From contig NZ_NUOT01000086.1 in assembly GCF_002584535.1 (NCBI RefSeq), forward strand, positions 1 to 39,618: 39,618 nucleotides of DNA, given 5' to 3'. Positions 24,519 to 32,691 of the stretch are shown here, piece after piece. A program made the position numbers and the translations under genes. A model generated the notes under the pieces. That model did no database searches, had not been told where the DNA came from, and saw only the letters and a list, made by a program, of their open reading frames with translations. This DNA comes from Bacillus cereus (GTDB taxonomy: Bacteria; Bacillota; Bacilli; Bacillales; Bacillaceae_G). Position 1 is the first letter of the stretch. Every line of letters begins with the position of its first letter.

Positions 24519-25502
24519 ATGCTTAGTACATATGAAATAAATATGACAACGAATGAAGTAAAAAAGTATTTAGATATTAGTCACTTCACATTTAATAATT
24601 TGATGAAACAGGGACAACTAAATCCAATTAATAAGGATACATGGCGTTTAGATGGAAGTTTTTTATTTAAAAGAGAAGAGGTAGGGAAATTAAAAGAAGA
24701 ACTTAAGGTAGAAGGAATTACTCTATATCAAGCAAGCAAAGCGTATCATATCAGTATGTATCAACTCGAAAAATGGATAGAAGAAGGAGAGTTAGCTTGT
24801 ACTATACAGGAGCATCGTAATCGTAAAACAAAATTTGTAAAAGAAGAAGAATTACGTCAACTTGTACATCGATTTGATCAAGCAAATTCACTGTATACAT
24901 ACTCTCAAAAGTATAATACAGTCCTGTTCCAAAGGTACCTTCAGGGGAATACGATAGCAAGAGTCATCTCTATTCCAAAGCGTGGAGATATTATGCTGAT
25001 TGATGAATTTGGAAGTGAATTTACCTTAAAGGAAGCGAAAAAATCAGGGTACGTACCGGCATATAAATTATCCGAAAAACCACGTAGCCATCATCAAAGA
25101 TTTGTTAAATTTCGTATACCAAAATCTGATCAATTGCGTAGTAGTTCTTTTCAACTGGTTGATTTAATACTACAGTATGTTTCACCAAGGAATCTGAAGG
25201 TTTCTGAAGAAGAAGGTTTTTTGTATTTTGATGTGCGTCAGTCCCTCATTGAATTACCTATGGGTATGCAGATGGAATGGATTGAAACTTTAACACCATA
25301 TTTAATAGAAGGAAAATTAATAAAGCGTGTGAATAATAGTGTGTATTTAGATAGCAGCAGCGTGACTAAACCTGTTACGATGTCCAGCAAAGAATATCAA
25401 GCGATTAATAAAATAGTTGAAGAAACTAACAGTACGATCGAAGAATTCATTGCAAGCGCAATCCAAGATAAAATTAATCAACATTCGCTGTATAAACATT
25501 AA
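24519..25502 (+). CDS. Helix-turn-helix DNA-binding protein
   Basis: This 327-residue protein has two MerR/HTH_17-like helix-turn-helix units. The first is near 9-55 (MTTNEVKKYLDISHFTFNNL ... FKREEVGKL); the second near 64-112 (ITLYQASKAYHISMYQLEKW, FVKEEELRQLV). The central part is of mixed structure, and the C-terminus (KEYQAINKIVEETNSTIEEF) looks like a short helical or ribbon-helix-helix-like tail. AGGGGGAA precedes the ATG. It is divergent from the recombinase, so it may regulate it or act as its accessory factor. I know similar arrangements on B. cereus-group plasmids but cannot name a characterised homologue. Confidence 0.7.
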   Translation: MLSTYEINMTTNEVKKYLDISHFTFNNLMKQGQLNPINKDTWRLDGSFLFKREEVGKLKEELKVEGITLYQASKAYHISMYQLEKWIEEGELACTIQEHRNRKTKFVKEEELRQLVHRFDQANSLYTYSQKYNTVLFQRYLQGNTIARVISIPKRGDIMLIDEFGSEFTLKEAKKSGYVPAYKLSEKPRSHHQRFVKFRIPKSDQLRSSSFQLVDLILQYVSPRNLKVSEEEGFLYFDVRQSLIELPMGMQMEWIETLTPYLIEGKLIKRVNNSVYLDSSSVTKPVTMSSKEYQAINKIVEETNSTIEEFIASAIQDKINQHSLYKH

Positions 25503-25595
25503 GCTTCTGTTGAAAAGTTTCTTAAGAAATTTGCATATACAGAGGACTATTTTATACAATACAGTTAAGAAAAGAAAGACAGGGAAAGAAAACCC

Positions 25596-26473
25596 ATGTC
25601 CACAAAATTAGTAAATTTACGAATCGATTTTGCTTTTAAACAATTATTCGGAACAAAGGGGAATGAAGAAATCTTAACTGGATTTCTAAACGCCATCTTA
25701 GAAGAATCTTTAGATACACCTATTACCTCTCTACAATTAGAGGATCCACATCTTCATAAATCTTATGAAGATGATAAGTTATCTATTTTAGATTTATTAG
25801 CTACACTCGACAACGGAACGCAAGTGAATATTGAAATTCAACTTCGAAATACACATGATATGGTAAAACGATCTTTATACTATTGGAGTAAGCTCTACAC
25901 ATCCCAAATGCAAGAGGGAATGCCATACCGTTCACTTCGTAAAACAATTACCATTAATTTATTAGATTTTATGCTGTTTTCTAATGATGAATCCTTTCAT
26001 ACAATCGGACAGTTATGGAATACGAAGACACAACAAATCTTAAGTAACGATATGGAAATTCATTTTGTAGAGATTCCGAAACTTGTGAAACAATGGCGTG
26101 AAGAAAAAGTAAATCCATGGGAAAATACATTTGTTCGCTGGATGTTATTATTACCAGCACATGAAGACGAACATTTAACTCAAACATTGGAGGAGATTGC
26201 AATGAATCAAGATCCAATTCTACAAAAGGCTATGAATAAATGGGAAAATATGAGCCATGATTCATCTTTCCGAACAGCGTATGAAGCACGTGAGAAGGTA
26301 CTTCTAGATGAACAAGCTAAAATAGCTCATGCTCGCGAAGAAGGCTTAGAGGAGGGCATTGAACAGGGGAAAATCCAATTAATTCGTGGTATAAAAAAAA
26401 TGGTATGCCATTAGAAGACATTGCAAAATTTACTGGTCTAAGTACAGAAGAAATACGAAAGCTATTATTATAA
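25596..26473 (+). pseudogene. Rpn/PDDEXK_2-type nuclease with 3' frameshift
   Basis: The first 272 codons (to the stop at 26412-26414) encode a PD-(D/E)XK transposase/nuclease of the recombination-promoting Rpn family. Features are VNLRIDFAFKQLFGTKGNEE, Asp66 (SILDLLA), Glu80 and Gln82 (NIEIQ) and KRSLYYWSKLYTSQM. After an A8 run at 26393-26400 the frame ends quickly (MVCH). In the neighbouring frame the missing family C-terminus continues as GMPLEDIAKFTGLSTEEIRK and stops at 26471-26473. One base therefore separates a 272-residue form from a full-length one of about 291. The catalytic core is intact. It may be a real frameshift, programmed slippage on the A run, or a sequencing error. Confidence 0.8.
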
Positions 26474-26486
26474 TATGTACTATAAT

Positions 26487-26519
26487 AAAAAGCTTTGCGA
26501 AAAGATTTGCAAAGCTTTT
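26487..26519 (+). terminator. Rho-independent terminator after the Rpn gene
   Basis: AAAAAGCTTTGC (26487-26498) pairs with GCAAAGCTTTT (26509-26519), followed by a T-rich stretch. Confidence 0.85.
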
Positions 26520-26640
26520 GTTATTTCATTCTTATTCTTTTTTTCCTGGAAAGGTTGAATATACTGTGTATTTAACAAAGGCTTATGATTCCTAATTAAT
26601 TGTTGTGGTACCGCTACATCGCTATCCATAAAGCAAAAAA

Positions 26641-26688
26641 AACATTATCCTTTCTAATCTAGCTTATTTAGAAAGGATAACGTTTTTT
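26641..26688. terminator. 17-bp hairpin with T run
   Basis: AACATTATCCTTTCTAA (26641-26657) is inverted at 26668-26684 with one mismatch. A T run follows on the plus strand and a poly-A precedes it, so it can act in either direction. Confidence 0.75.
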
Positions 26689-26860
26689 GTATTTAAGGGT
26701 ATAATAAAATCCTTAAGGTGACCCCAAACAGGTGATCTCTACACTTGCTACGTAATACATACTAGATTTATGGAAACATTTCTCAATATTATATTATCGT
26801 TATATAAACTATAATATAAGTAATTCTTTTTTTATTTATATTTTGTTATTTCCTGTTGCA

Positions 26861-26890
26861 AGAATCCTTATGGTAAGGATTCTATTTTTT
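26861..26890 (+). terminator. Rho-independent terminator
   Basis: AGAATCCTTA (26861-26870) pairs with TAAGGATTCT (26874-26883), followed by a run of T. No complete gene is visible upstream of it; 26415-27395 holds only terminators, repeats and IS-like ends. Confidence 0.7.
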
Positions 26891-27135
26891 TGCATTAAAT
26901 TTCTAGAAAGAAAAAAGATAAGACCGGAGAATGCAATCTTATCTTCAGCATAAGGAGTAAAACAAAGGGTAATAACCATCTTATTTTTATTATATTATAT
27001 TTTTAAATATCAAAACCATAGATAACAGTTACATCTATATTGAGAAATTTATTACAAAATTAGTTGTAAATATTTTTAAAAATGAAAGTAAACTTTTACA
27101 TATTTGTTTACTTTCACTTCAGAGCGTAACACCAC

Positions 27136-27154
27136 ACATCCATCAACTTAAGAA
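27136..27154. repeat. Solo IS231-like end (copy E)
   Basis: ACATCCATCAACTTAAGAA differs from the IS231 repeat CATGCCCATCAACTTAAGAA at few positions. No opposing end is visible close by. Confidence 0.5.
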
Positions 27155-27162
27155 AAATAAAC

Positions 27163-27204
27163 ACCACCTGTGAGCTGAACTCTCAAGGTCATCTCACAGG
27201 TGGT
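27163..27204. repeat. Perfect 12-bp hairpin next to the IS231-like end
   Basis: ACCACCTGTGAG (27163-27174) is inverted as CTCACAGGTGGT (27193-27204). It lies just inside the IS231-like end and may be a remnant of the element's leader. No T run follows. Confidence 0.6.
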
Positions 27205-27395
27205 CAAGATTACTTTAAGATTAAGCTTGTTAATCGTGGCGGTGACAAAATCAATATAGATAGCGGCCTATTATTCCATCAATAGTGTACATAAAAAGGC
27301 TGAATAAAAGTAAACAAACGGGTTCGGTTTTGAAGTACAAAATTAAAATAAATTAGCATACTAATTGTTGAATTATTGATAACACCAGTTTATGG

Positions 27396-28040
27396 TTAAT
27401 TTGAACTGATGGTTTCTTGAAGTTTTTTCATTATTTCGGATAAAACTAAAATTGAATTTGTTGCTTCAAATCCTTCAATATCTAAGGAGTGGTTTGCATT
27501 TTGGACAACATCAATTTTTAAATTCGAGTTACTTAATCGGTTAATTTGAGTTGAATTGTAATGATGATCTTTATTCCCGATAACTAACAGTCCTTGATGT
27601 TGACTATTAAAAATAGAGTCAAATACTGAATCGGACCTCAACAGCGGGGTAAGTAAAATCATTTTTGACTTTAAAAATTCATCTCTCTTCATTAGCTCAT
27701 TTGCAATTGGAATGGTTCCGAGTGATTTCCCTAAAAAAATTGTATTATTGTATTGACCATTTTTTAAAACTTCCACCATCACGGGATTAATATCATCCAT
27801 CATTATCTTAGTTAGTTCTTCATTGGTTTTTTTCATTGTTTGCTCATCATACGAGTAATGAATATGGACAATATCGATGTTGTTTTGAAGCATTACCATC
27901 GTCGAATAATAAAACAACGGGCTATCGTACTGATATCCTGCTCCAGAAAACATAAAGCAAATGGTTTTGGAACCAACTTCTATGTGTGTGTAACTAATTG
28001 CTGTGTCGTTGATTTGTATCTTCTTTTTATGAACATTCAT
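27396..28040 (-). CDS. Alpha/beta hydrolase family protein
   Basis: This 214-residue cytoplasmic protein has a compact alpha/beta hydrolase core: KTICFMFSGAGYQYDSP at the oxyanion region, the nucleophile motif GKSLGT with Ser106, Asp158 (IGNKDHHY) and His184 (NANHSLDIEG). The triad is complete, unlike the hydrolase at 1305. I chose ATG 28040, which follows AGAGGAGAAAACA; a start 34 codons upstream lacks a binding site. It lacks a cap domain and resembles small Tex30/KANL3-like dienelactone-type hydrolases. The substrate is unknown and there is no operon partner. Confidence 0.8.
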   Translation of the reverse strand: MNVHKKKIQINDTAISYTHIEVGSKTICFMFSGAGYQYDSPLFYYSTMVMLQNNIDIVHIHYSYDEQTMKKTNEELTKIMMDDINPVMVEVLKNGQYNNTIFLGKSLGTIPIANELMKRDEFLKSKMILLTPLLRSDSVFDSIFNSQHQGLLVIGNKDHHYNSTQINRLSNSNLKIDVVQNANHSLDIEGFEATNSILVLSEIMKKLQETISSN

Positions 28041-28118
28041 TGTTTTCTCCTCTATAACTTTTATGAATATTCTAACATACCTTACCGATTCTTTATAAAA
28101 AGAAATTATCCTATTGTA

Positions 28119-28180
28119 GGGGTAGCACGTCATGTCCATCAAGCTAAAGAATCAAAATTCCCCCATAACGAAAATTTTAT
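28119..28180. repeat. IS231-like end, left-type (copy C)
   Basis: GGGGTAGCAC, then CATGTCCATCAAGCTAAAG and a CCCCCATAACGAAAATTTT inner flank. It matches the left halves of copies A and B and, in inverted form, the sequence at 35325-35383 (copy D). Confidence 0.55.
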
Positions 28181-28183
28181 TCA

Positions 28184-28217
28184 TTATTGACTACTGATAA
28201 TGATGCGTTATGTTAAC
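28184..28217 (+). repeat. GACTACTGATAATG repeat, copy 2
   Basis: TTATTGACTACTGATAATG, then ATGCGTTATGTTAAC. It directly follows the IS231-like end and lies in the leader of the gene at 28384. The TTGACT...TATGTT spacing is also promoter-like (16 nt). Confidence 0.55.
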
Positions 28218-28383
28218 CGAGCATGTATATGGTATACATCCATTTTTTTACAACAAATTAATTATTCTAAATGATACAATAAAAGAAAAAACTTTTCTTA
28301 TAAATTACGACTACAAAAACGAGTAAAAGAACAATTAAAACCGTATTGTTTTCATTAGAAATAAATAAAGGAGAAGTATTAAA

Positions 28384-28908
28384 ATGAAGAAATATACATA
28401 CTTACCCCCTAAGGTAAAAGACTCTACTAAATCAGTCGATGTTATAGATGAAGCTGGAAATAAAGCATTTACATTTAAAAGGAATTACAAAAATATATTA
28501 ACAAAAATAGCAACCTATATATGGAATATTGATTGGAACGTTCAAATTGATGTCTATTCCAATGATAGAGATATAGTTTATCAGTGCATAAAGAATACCA
28601 AATGGTTAGGAAAGCCTACGTATAAAGTTATTAACTATCTGACAGGTGAAGAATATGAAGTAAGTTATATTTCATGGCAAGTTGTATCCCCTGAGCTTCT
28701 TATTAAATCTGAATCTTGTGAACTCATAGTAAAGAAAGTACCAATGGATTGGGCAAAATTTTATTATCAAGGTAAAGAAGTAGCAAGGTGGAGAATGAAG
28801 ACATCAGAATGGTTTAAAACATACTTAGAGATAGAAAAGGATTCTCCTATACAAGAACCAGAATTTTTTACGAGTATTGCACAAAGTCTGTTTTATATCG
28901 GCGAATAA
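28384..28908 (+). CDS. Tubby C-terminal-like domain protein
   Basis: This 174-residue protein has the alternating short beta-strands of a tubby/LURP-one-like fold: VDVIDEAGNKAFTFKRNYKN, then VQIDVYSNDRDIVYQC, GKPTYKVINYLTGEEYEVSY, SCELIVKKVPMDWAKFYYQG and EVARWRMKTSEWFKTYLEI. There is no signal peptide. AAAGGAG precedes the ATG and a terminator follows. In bacilli such proteins are uncharacterised; membrane-lipid interaction is suggested only by the fold. Family assignment is by pattern, so it is moderate. Its stop codon lies inside copy 3 of the GACTACTGATAATG-type repeat. Confidence 0.6.
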   Translation: MKKYTYLPPKVKDSTKSVDVIDEAGNKAFTFKRNYKNILTKIATYIWNIDWNVQIDVYSNDRDIVYQCIKNTKWLGKPTYKVINYLTGEEYEVSYISWQVVSPELLIKSESCELIVKKVPMDWAKFYYQGKEVARWRMKTSEWFKTYLEIEKDSPIQEPEFFTSIAQSLFYIGE

Positions 28909-28938
28909 TTGACTTCCAATAACGATCGTTATGTAAAT
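28905..28938 (+). repeat. GACTACTGATAATG repeat, copy 3 (diverged)
   Basis: ATAATTGACTTCCAATAAC, then GATCGTTATGTAAAT. It is a diverged copy that overlaps the stop codon of the tubby-like gene. Confidence 0.4.
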
Positions 28939-28941
28939 ACG

Positions 28942-28976
28942 AAACCCCTTCAACAAGTAAATTGAAGGGGTTTTTT
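28942..28976 (+). terminator. Rho-independent terminator
   Basis: AAACCCCTTCAA (28942-28953) pairs with TTGAAGGGGTTT (28962-28973), followed by T. It ends the tubby-like gene. Confidence 0.92.
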
Positions 28977-29015
28977 CTAGATATATTGACTACTGAAAAG
29001 TGAGATTATGTAAAC
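28977..29015 (+). repeat. GACTACTGATAATG repeat, copy 4
   Basis: CTAGATATATTGACTACTGA, then AAAGTGAGATTATGTAAAC. It includes the same CTAGATATAT lead-in as copy 1. Confidence 0.5.
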
Positions 29016-29045
29016 TAATCTATCTAAAAAAATTAGTTATTTTTT

Positions 29046-29825
29046 TTATGATAGTATGCCTTTATAAATTGTATAGGCTTTACCTGTAATATACGTTATA
29101 TCATCCTCGTATTCTATCATGAGTTCTCCTCCTCTTTTCGAGGCTTGAAAAGCATGGAATTTTTTCTTTTTGAGTCGCTTATTCCAATAAGGAGCAAGTC
29201 CGCAATGAGCAGAACCAGTTACAAAATCTTCTTTTACACCAATACTAGGAGCAAAATAACGGGAAATAAAATCATATTTAGACGATAAGCTTGTTACAAC
29301 AATTCCTACACTAGGCAGTGTAGAGAGAAGATCAAAATTAGGTTCTATACTTTTCACTAGTTCCTCATTTTCTAACTCCACAATGTATCTGTCCGAATTT
29401 GATTCAACATTCTTAATTGGTACAGATAATGCTTGCTGTAATAAATTAGGTATATGTATGGGGGCAGGAGGATCGGAAGGGAACGCCATTTGTATTCCTT
29501 TATTAAGGTATTTTACTTCTAAATTTTTAGATTTTGTTGAAAAGTAAATAGGACTTTCTTTAGAAACTTGATTTTCTTCCCACAAAATGTGAGCACTTGC
29601 AAGTGTTCCATGTCCACACAGGCTTATTTCTTGAGAAGGTGTAAACCATCTGAGGATGTAATTGTTATCTTTTTTTAATGTAACAAAAGCTGTAATAGGT
29701 TGATTAAATTCTAGAGCTAATTGTTGCATCCAGACTTCTGATTTTTGTTCATTTGTTTTAACAACATAAGCCGGATTACCTGAAGTTAGGTTATTAGCAA
29801 AAGCATTTACTCGATATATATTCAT
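29046..29825 (-). CDS. PhzF-family protein, catalytic Glu replaced
   Basis: This 259-residue protein has the two-domain diaminopimelate-epimerase-like fold of the PhzF/YddE family: VNAFANNLTSGNPAYVV at the start, WFTPSQEISLCGHGTLASAH near 60-79 and DFVTGSAHCGLAPYW near 198-212. In PhzF the acid/base is a Glu in an NLSETAFV motif; here the motif reads NQPITAFV, with Ile in that place. The enzyme may therefore not catalyse the PhzF isomerisation, or may use another residue. AAAGGAG lies upstream of ATG 29825. It is a single gene, not in a phenazine context. Function unknown. Confidence 0.85.
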   Translation of the reverse strand: MNIYRVNAFANNLTSGNPAYVVKTNEQKSEVWMQQLALEFNQPITAFVTLKKDNNYILRWFTPSQEISLCGHGTLASAHILWEENQVSKESPIYFSTKSKNLEVKYLNKGIQMAFPSDPPAPIHIPNLLQQALSVPIKNVESNSDRYIVELENEELVKSIEPNFDLLSTLPSVGIVVTSLSSKYDFISRYFAPSIGVKEDFVTGSAHCGLAPYWNKRLKKKKFHAFQASKRGGELMIEYEDDITYITGKAYTIYKGILS

Positions 29826-29915
29826 TTATTTAAAACTCCTTTCAATAAGAATAGTTGTTCAACATGATTTAAGTGGGATATTTAATTATCTTCTTTAGAA
29901 AATTATAACATAAAT

Positions 29916-29950
29916 GGGGTACAGCCGAGATACGTGTAAAAATAGGTCAT
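29916..29950 (+). repeat. 35-bp terminal-repeat-like sequence F1
   Basis: GGGGTACAGCCGAGATAC, then GTGTAAAAATAGGTCAT. An inverted copy with 33 of 35 matches lies at 35170-35204, and the first ~18 bases recur inverted at 30236-30253. The GGGG tip is like Tn3-family ends. Confidence 0.7.
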
Positions 29951-30229
29951 AGAATTACTTTTATTTCCAATTCAATTGAAAATAAATTTTTTTATCCATT
30001 ATTTTTTTGTAAAAATCCTTGGTACATCTAATATTTCATTGTTTAACGTATTATCATACACCCTAATCATACGATGGGAATTAAGTATTTTCAGTAACCA
30101 ACCAATGGATAATTAGGGTTAACCCCTAATAGACAAAGACAGATTCTTTATTGTAAATAAACAAAACGAAACCTAGTTATAAGTTCAATAGGTTTTATTT
30201 AAAAATAAAATACAGCCCATAACCTTAAA

Positions 30230-30529
30230 TTACATGTATCTCGGCTGTACCCCTAGAGCGGCTTGACTCACTCCTGTAATCTGACATATTTCCTTTACTG
30301 TTTTCTTGGTATGTTTTCGTAATTCAATCGCATGGTTCATGCCAGGATGTTTATCCGTGTATTTCTTCACTCTTCCTCTATATATGCCTTTTTGTTTTGC
30401 TAGCTTTATTCCCGCATGTTGTTTTTCTTTAATCATTTCACAATTTAACTCACTAAAGGCAGCCATGACAATTAGGCCCAGTTCCAGCGTTGCTACGATG
30501 AGGGGCAAAGTAAAAAATAGAGCAGCCAA
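30230..30529 (-). pseudogene. Serine resolvase, C-terminal fragment
   Basis: The frame encodes the end of a Tn3-type resolvase catalytic domain (AAFSELNCEMIKEKQHAGI), the linker LAKQKGIYRGRVKKYTDKHPG and most of a C-terminal helix-turn-helix (RKHTKKTVKEICQITGVSQA). The catalytic N-terminal half with the nucleophilic Ser is absent. The 3' end (GVQPRYM) is translated from the repeat F2, which cuts the HTH short. It is a dead fragment, interrupted at both ends. Confidence 0.8.
30231..30253 (-). repeat. Terminal-repeat-like sequence F2 (inverted)
   Basis: The complement reads GGGGTACAGCCGAGATAC then ATGTA, an inverted partial copy of F1. F1 and F2 delimit a 338-bp segment without genes, and F2 interrupts the resolvase fragment. 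Confidence 0.65.
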
Positions 30530-30606
30530 ACTCTAAGTGATTTTAGATGTATCACAAAGGATTTGAACTAAATATTGTTACAAAATAATTATGTGATAGT
30601 ATTGTT

Positions 30607-30660
30607 ACACTGTATCGGTTGTATTGTGACAGTAAATATGGTACAAATTGACACTGTATC
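30607..30660. repeat. Direct repeat ACACTGTATC, possible res site remnant
   Basis: ACACTGTATC occurs at 30607-30616 and 30651-30660, 44 bp apart, where the resolvase gene would have started. It could be part of the resolvase res site. Apart from this and the terminator at 30774, the 30530-30817 gap shows nothing. Confidence 0.35.
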
Positions 30661-30773
30661 TAAACTGGTCGTTTTTGTTACGGTGATATCATAAAAAATA
30701 CTACTCTATAAAAAGTAGTAAAGTTAAAAACTAACTCTAGATTATGAAGTACTACGTAGGCTAACATAAAATG

Positions 30774-30815
30774 AAGGAGACCATGCGGGTTATTTATACG
30801 GTCTCCTTTTGTTTT
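30774..30815 (+). terminator. Terminator beside the VOC gene
   Basis: AAGGAGACC (30774-30782) pairs with GGTCTCCTT (30800-30808). The T-rich side is on the plus strand, but the stem may also serve the convergent VOC gene. Confidence 0.7.
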
Positions 30816-30817
30816 TC

Positions 30818-31195
30818 TTAGGCTTCTACTTCACTCAGCAATGCATGAGTATTGTCTTCAGTATCCTTAAAAAATACCATCCATGTTTCTGTTTGTCCCA
30901 TTTTAGCTACAACATGTGGTTCGTCGATAAAAGTAACTTCTTTACCTAATAAGCGTTCATAAGTATCTTTAATATTATTTACTTCAAAATAAATTACTGA
31001 ACTTGAAAGAGCGAATTCCTCTTTTTCTGGAAGTGTTAACATGAGACGCAATCCGTTGCATTCAAAGAATGCCATACTATTAGTGTTAAACAAAAGTGAG
31101 AGACCTAATTTTTCTTTATAAAAATCTAGTGCTCTATTTAAATCTTTTACAGGTACTCCAATTTGTCCAATTTTTTGGATTATATTAGTTTCCAT
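30818..31195 (-). CDS. VOC (glyoxalase/bleomycin-resistance fold) protein
   Basis: This 125-residue single-copy VOC protein has the pattern IGQIGVPVKDLNRALDFYKE, LFNTNSMAFFECNGLRLML, then VIYFEVNNIKDTYERL and MVFFKDTEDNTHALLSE. The first metal ligand position is Gln (IGQIGVPV) rather than His. GGGAGCAA precedes ATG 31195. It follows an AraC-type regulator in the same orientation (54 nt apart), so the two may be co-transcribed. Reaction unknown; VOC proteins can be lyases, dioxygenases or antibiotic-binding proteins. Confidence 0.8.
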   Translation of the reverse strand: METNIIQKIGQIGVPVKDLNRALDFYKEKLGLSLLFNTNSMAFFECNGLRLMLTLPEKEEFALSSSVIYFEVNNIKDTYERLLGKEVTFIDEPHVVAKMGQTETWMVFFKDTEDNTHALLSEVEA

Positions 31196-31248
31196 AAAAA
31201 TTTGCTCCCTTCAAACTATCTTATTATTAAAAGGATAAATTATTTTAC

Positions 31249-32112
31249 CTAATTTTTCTTATCCAATATCACCTTTTTTCGATATTCTTTAGGAGATACG
31301 CCAACATGTTGCTTAAACATTTTGCTAAAGGATACAGGATTTTGAAATCCAAGTTTAAAGGTTATATCGGTCATATTATTACTTAATTCTGATAATAGTT
31401 GTTTTGCTTTTTTTACTCGAAACTCTGAAATATGCTGATGAGGAGTTTTACCATATATTTGTGTGTATGTTCTTAATAAATGATTTGGAGATAGACAAGA
31501 AATCCGTGCAATGTCATTTAATTTAATGGTTTTGTCATAATAAGCTCTTATGTAATCATGTGCTATACATATCCTTCTATATAATTCTTCACGTGTAGAA
31601 GTCCTTATTGCACTTAAAGATTCAACTTCCTTGTATGTATTAAAATGTTCATTCAAAATATATTGCATTAACTTATGAAATTGTTCCTCATAACCAACAG
31701 AATTAATTTCGAGACTAGATAAAATATGTTTGAAAGTTTCAAGTTGAAAAGATAAAGTATTATTTTTATGATAGGTTTTATCAAAAAAAACAATAGAACT
31801 CGTATCCATAAATGGATCGTTTAGAAGATTATCGTTTGTTTCTTTTAATGAATTAAAGACCTCGGCTTCAAACCCATCTTTAAAGAAAATACAAAAAGAT
31901 TCCACATCCTTCGTTTCATCAATTGAAATTGTGTATGAACCTTTATTAAGGAGTAGGTATCTACTTTCTTCAACAACAAACATGCCTTTATTAGTCTTAT
32001 AATGGGCTTTACCATTTGAAAATGTTTTTATGGACAGTTGGCCAATTCCTTCCCAGTAAAATTGGTCACTTTTTGCATGTAAAACGAAATTGGTAGAATC
32101 ATTTTTTGACAT
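31249..32112 (-). CDS. AraC-family transcriptional regulator
   Basis: This 287-residue regulator has an N-terminal cupin-like sensor region (about 1-150). The C-terminal double helix-turn-helix (about 180-280) shows CIAHDYIRAYYDKTIKLNDI, SCLSPNHLLRTYTQIYGKTP, then NMTDITFKLGFQNPVSFSKM and HVGVSPKEYRKK. The last two segments are the AraC/XylS signature. GGAGAG precedes ATG 32112. It is probably an activator of the VOC gene downstream. The sensor has no recognisable ligand motif. Confidence 0.9.
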   Translation of the reverse strand: MSKNDSTNFVLHAKSDQFYWEGIGQLSIKTFSNGKAHYKTNKGMFVVEESRYLLLNKGSYTISIDETKDVESFCIFFKDGFEAEVFNSLKETNDNLLNDPFMDTSSIVFFDKTYHKNNTLSFQLETFKHILSSLEINSVGYEEQFHKLMQYILNEHFNTYKEVESLSAIRTSTREELYRRICIAHDYIRAYYDKTIKLNDIARISCLSPNHLLRTYTQIYGKTPHQHISEFRVKKAKQLLSELSNNMTDITFKLGFQNPVSFSKMFKQHVGVSPKEYRKKVILDKKN

Positions 32113-32314
32113 AATACACTCTCCATAAGTGGCGTCATTATTTTTTAACTTTATTATACATAATAATGGAATCTAAGTATGAAAATATATATTATCAATC
32201 TAAAACAGTACGGTGGATATGCGTATTGTAAGTGTTAAACTTAAACAACTTATTGTAATCTTAACGTATCCTTATTGCAAATGGTGACAGCTTCGCTGGT
32301 ACTCAGCCTAATAT

Positions 32315-32352
32315 TGCTGTCTATAGCAAAAATATTCATTTTAGTTACAACC
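32315..32352 (+). repeat. 38-bp direct repeat, left copy
   Basis: TGCTGTCTATAGCAAAAAT, then ATTCATTTTAGTTACAACC. The right copy is at 35098-35135, with 32 of 38 matches. All six differences are transitions. The pair flanks the ArsR-type regulator and MFS genes. Confidence 0.6.
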
Positions 32353-32393
32353 CTTAGCGTACCTAAATCAAGGATTTGAATTCCAAAAAATGT

Positions 32394-32432
32394 CTTAACG
32401 TGGGTTTTATGTCATTTGGTTGGCGGGACCCC
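32394..32432 (-). repeat. Degenerate Tn3/Tn4430-like end
   Basis: The plus strand reads CTTAACGTGGGTTTTATG, then TCATTTGGTTGGCGGGACCCC. This resembles the inverted 38-bp Tn4430 end (GGGGTACCGCCAGCATTTCG ... ACCACGCTAAG). The element would have extended to the left. No transposase matches it. Confidence 0.45.
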
Positions 32433-32455
32433 TTGTTGTAAAACAATAGATGTAA

Positions 32456-32490
32456 AAAAACCTATATCCTAATTTGGGTATAGGTTTTTC
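32456..32490. terminator. Hairpin with T run
   Basis: AAAAACCTATA (32456-32466) pairs with TATAGGTTTTT (32479-32489). The rest of the 32113-32691 gap holds the Tn-like end and a direct-repeat copy, with no gene. Confidence 0.7.
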
Positions 32491-32691
32491 TATTTTTTAG
32501 TACTATTCCGACTCTCCTTATTCTTTTGATACAGCTAAAAGATGTAATTAAATCCCAGAGTGACCCCTCATACCCTGAATCGTTTCCGTACCCCAAAATA
32601 TTATAAAGTTTTAAAATGAAATTCAAAAAATATTGAATTTTATTTTCTGATATTTTAGAATATGTATTATAAATAGAAAGGAGGCTTTTAA

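Noticed and set aside
26487-26630. A 46-codon minus-strand frame beginning MDSDVAVPQQLIRNHKPLL.
   Set aside because: There is no ribosome binding site and no family resemblance, and it runs through a terminator stem.
30071-30136. A near-palindrome around TTAGGGTTAACCCCTAA and the nearby repeated CCTAAT words, considered as a short array.
   Set aside because: There are too few units and no regular spacing. No CRISPR-like repeat-spacer pattern exists anywhere in the window.
30306-30536. An open frame on the plus strand over the resolvase fragment.
   Set aside because: It is the antisense of the recognisable resolvase sequence.
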